8,960 bases of DNA. It comes from an uncultured Gammaproteobacteria bacterium. Lineage in GTDB: Bacteria; Pseudomonadota; Gammaproteobacteria; UBA9214. Numbering within the stretch: the stretch's first letter is position 1; every line of letters starts with the position of its first letter. This document shows, one piece after another, positions 6,974 to 8,960 of the stretch. The position numbers and the translations under genes are program-made. The stretch lies in assembly GCA_905480305.1 (NCBI GenBank), contig CAJQPV010000130.1, positions 1 through 8,960 on the forward strand. Reading direction: 5' to 3'. The notes beneath the pieces are model-generated. The model was not told where the DNA came from, searched no databases, and saw nothing but the letters and a program-made list of their open reading frames with translations.

Positions 6974-8025
6974 CGATTCAACAGGATTTACAACAACAGG
7001 TGCAATCCGCTGCAGCCAGCCGTTCTCCACTGGTGATTTGCGGTGGTAACAGCAAGTCGTTTTACGGGCGTGCCACAAGTGGCGACACCCTGTCGCTTGA
7101 CGGGCACCAGGGCATCATTGATTACACACCCTCGGAACTGGTGGTTTCGGTACGTGCCGGCACACTGCTGTCAGAACTGCAGGCCGAGCTGGCGAAAGAA
7201 GCACAGATGCTGCCGTTTGAGCCACCACATTTTGGAGAGACCGCCACCCTTGGCGGCTGCATTGCCAGCGGCATCTCGGGCCCGCGCCGCCCTTATACCG
7301 GCGCAGTGCGCGACTTTGTACTTGGCGTCAACTGTATCAACGGCAAGGGTGAATACCTGCGTCTTGGCGGCCAGGTCATGAAAAATGTGGCCGGCTATGA
7401 CCTGTCCCGCACCTTGACCGGCTCGCTCGGTACACTGGCGGTACTGCTCGACGCACACCTTAAAGTGTTACCTCGCCCACCACTGGAAACGACCCTGCTG
7501 CAACACTGCAGCGCCGCGACTGCCGTGGAACTGTTTAACCGCTGGGCCGGCCAGCCCCTGCCGCTTTCCGGCGCCTGCTACCTGGATGGCGCACTGTATG
7601 TACGACTCTCCGGCATGACTGAAGGAGTACAGGCTGCTGTCAACACTGTTGGCGGTGAACCACTGGATAACGCAACTCAATTCTGGAATCAATTGCGCGA
7701 ACAGCAACTGCCTTTCTTTTCCGGTGAAACGCCACTGTGGCGACTGTCCGTACCGGCAGCTACACCACCGCTGGCACTGGACGGTGCAATGCTGCTGGAC
7801 TGGGGCGGTGCACAACGCTGGCTGAAAACCGACCTGCCTGCTGATGTGGTCCGCCATTGCGTTACCGCTGCAGGTGGACATGCCACCCTGTTCCGCGGCG
7901 GTGATCGCGACAGCGCTGTTTTCCAGCCATTACAACCGGCCATGCTGGCCTTGCACCAGCGCCTCAAGCATAGCCTCGACCCGGTAGGCATTTTCAACCC
8001 CGGCCGCATGTACCCGGATCTGTAG
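6970..8025 (+). CDS. glcE: GlcE, second FAD-type subunit of glycolate dehydrogenase
   Basis: FAD-binding-domain subunit required for glycolate dehydrogenase activity together with GlcD and GlcF. The 351 residues are essentially the length of Escherichia coli GlcE (350). It has the PCMH-type FAD fold: LVICGGNSKSFYGR (21-34), LPFEPPHFGETATLGG (81-96), SGPRRPYTGAVRDFVLG (about 103-119) and GGQVMKNVAGYDLSR (133-147). The C-terminal half includes the family segment FWNQLREQQLPFFS and ends LDPVGIFNPGRMYPDL, so the protein is complete. Unlike GlcD it lacks the FAD-oxidase C-terminal catalytic domain, which is normal for GlcE. The ATG overlaps the stop of a short upstream reading frame, and the TAG stop is 2 bases from the glcF ATG, indicating tight co-translation. 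Confidence 0.96.
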   Translation: MTIQQDLQQQVQSAAASRSPLVICGGNSKSFYGRATSGDTLSLDGHQGIIDYTPSELVVSVRAGTLLSELQAELAKEAQMLPFEPPHFGETATLGGCIASGISGPRRPYTGAVRDFVLGVNCINGKGEYLRLGGQVMKNVAGYDLSRTLTGSLGTLAVLLDAHLKVLPRPPLETTLLQHCSAATAVELFNRWAGQPLPLSGACYLDGALYVRLSGMTEGVQAAVNTVGGEPLDNATQFWNQLREQQLPFFSGETPLWRLSVPAATPPLALDGAMLLDWGGAQRWLKTDLPADVVRHCVTAAGGHATLFRGGDRDSAVFQPLQPAMLALHQRLKHSLDPVGIFNPGRMYPDL

Positions 8026-8027
8026 GT

Positions 8028-8960
8028 ATGCAGACTTCCCTGCCACAGGCACTGCTGGCTACCGCATCCGGTATGCAGGCTAATGAAATTCTGCGCAGCT
8101 GCGTACACTGCGGTTTTTGCAATGCTACCTGTCCGACCTATCAGCTCACCGGCGACGAACTGGATGGACCACGTGGCAGAATTTATCTGATCAAGCAGGT
8201 ACTGGAAGGCAACAAACCCACTGACAAGACACAACTGCACCTTGACCGTTGCCTGACCTGTCGAGCCTGCGAAACCACCTGTCCGTCAGGTGTGAACTAT
8301 CACCTGTTACTGGACACCGGTCGGGAACTGGTAGAACAGTCCGTACCACGGCCGCTGTCTGTGCGGCTTGTACGGCGCGTGCTGCGACTGATATTGCCCT
8401 GGCCTGCCCGCTTCACACCCCTGCTGAGAACAGGACAGTTGTTACGGCCACTGCTGCCCGCTGCCATAAAGCAAAAGATACCCGCCCGCAGCAAGGACCA
8501 GCGTCCTCGCCCGCAACAACAACATGCACGCCGCATGCTGTTATTGACTGGTTGTGTGCAGGATGCAATGTCACCGCAAATCAATGCCGCCACCATACGG
8601 GTACTGGATGCACTGGAAATTCAAACCATAACCCGTTCCAACAGTGGCTGTTGCGGCGCTGTCAGTCATCACCTTGGCGCTACTGACGAGGCTCTCGGCT
8701 TCATGCGTCGCAACATTGATGCCTGGTGGCCGGACATTCAACAGGGTGCGGAAGCAGTTGTCGTCACTGCCAGTGGCTGCGCCCCCATGGTCAAGGATTA
8801 CGCACAACTACTGGCAAACGATGCAGCCTATGCAGACAAGGCCCGCCGCATCAGCGAACTGGCAAAAGATATCAGTGAAATCATTGCCGCTGAGGACTTC
8901 ATGACAGTCATCAGGCAGACTGCCGGCGAACAGAAGATTGCCTTCCATTCACCCTGCACC
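8028..8960 (+). CDS. glcF: GlcF, Fe-S subunit of glycolate dehydrogenase (3' end outside window)
   Basis: Iron-sulfur subunit that carries electrons from the flavin subunits toward the quinone pool. The frame is open from the ATG to the right edge: 311 codons are present where Escherichia coli GlcF has about 407, so roughly the last quarter is missing only because the window ends. Two ferredoxin-type [4Fe-4S] motifs are intact: Cys25, 28, 31, 35 in CVHCGFCNATCP, and Cys75, 78, 81, 85 in CLTCRACETTCP. A basic, proline-rich linker (about 105-165) leads to the first cysteine-rich CCG-type domain with LLLTGCVQ (171-178), SGCCGAVSHHLG (206-217) and ASGCAPMVK. The final visible residues, FHSPCT, begin the second CCG unit. 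The start lies 2 bases after the glcE stop, and an AGG overlapping that stop is very close to the ATG. The gene is third in glcDEF; this subunit itself depends on Fe-S assembly such as the neighbouring Isc system. Confidence 0.96.
   Translation, partial: MQTSLPQALLATASGMQANEILRSCVHCGFCNATCPTYQLTGDELDGPRGRIYLIKQVLEGNKPTDKTQLHLDRCLTCRACETTCPSGVNYHLLLDTGRELVEQSVPRPLSVRLVRRVLRLILPWPARFTPLLRTGQLLRPLLPAAIKQKIPARSKDQRPRPQQQHARRMLLLTGCVQDAMSPQINAATIRVLDALEIQTITRSNSGCCGAVSHHLGATDEALGFMRRNIDAWWPDIQQGAEAVVVTASGCAPMVKDYAQLLANDAAYADKARRISELAKDISEIIAAEDFMTVIRQTAGEQKIAFHSPCT

Noticed and set aside
8249..8686. Plus-strand 145-codon frame near the right edge
   Set aside because: It overlaps glcF in another frame. 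The true glcF frame from 8028 carries both ferredoxin motifs and continues to the window edge.
1..8960. Mobile elements, CRISPR, phage or defence genes
   Set aside because: No transposase, integrase, regularly spaced repeats or unexplained long gap was seen. All gaps over 100 bases are promoter-type intergenic regions.

Overview
The window looks like an ordinary chromosomal segment from a gammaproteobacterium. The evidence is a canonical IscR-controlled Isc cluster with dedicated HscB/HscA chaperones, a DUF1249 (YqiB-like) protein, and a glcD-glcE-glcF set. All of these read as close relatives of the enterobacterial proteins as I remember them. Base composition appears balanced to moderately GC-rich, with no sharp shift between genes. 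I see no transposase, integrase, tRNA, rRNA, CRISPR array or phage gene. The exact genus cannot be read from this window.

Minus strand, right to left (4.7 kb down to position 21): iscR, iscS, iscA, hscB, hscA. This is the housekeeping iron-sulfur assembly operon. IscR senses cluster status, IscS supplies sulfur, IscA is an A-type carrier, and HscB/HscA form the J-protein/Hsp70 pair that releases clusters from the scaffold. The striking point is that the scaffold gene iscU, normally between iscS and iscA, is absent: only 9 bases separate the iscS stop from the iscA start. HscB nevertheless keeps the residues that dock onto IscU. In front of iscR there is a credible promoter with a 25-bp IscR type-1-like box just downstream of the -10. 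A GC-rich hairpin sits between hscB and hscA. Anything after hscA (fdx is usual) lies beyond the left edge.

Upstream of iscR, on the same strand, is a DUF1249 gene of unknown function. It is separated by a 131-bp intergenic region from a divergent plus-strand operon.

Plus strand, 5466 to the right edge: glcD, glcE and glcF, the three subunits of the membrane-associated glycolate dehydrogenase (glycolate to glyoxylate). glcF runs off the window with 311 codons present. No glcC-type regulator or permease is visible.

I did not find an undescribed multi-gene system. The best leads are the missing iscU, the hscB-hscA hairpin, the isc promoter/operator layout and small regulatory-looking structures around the glc operon.
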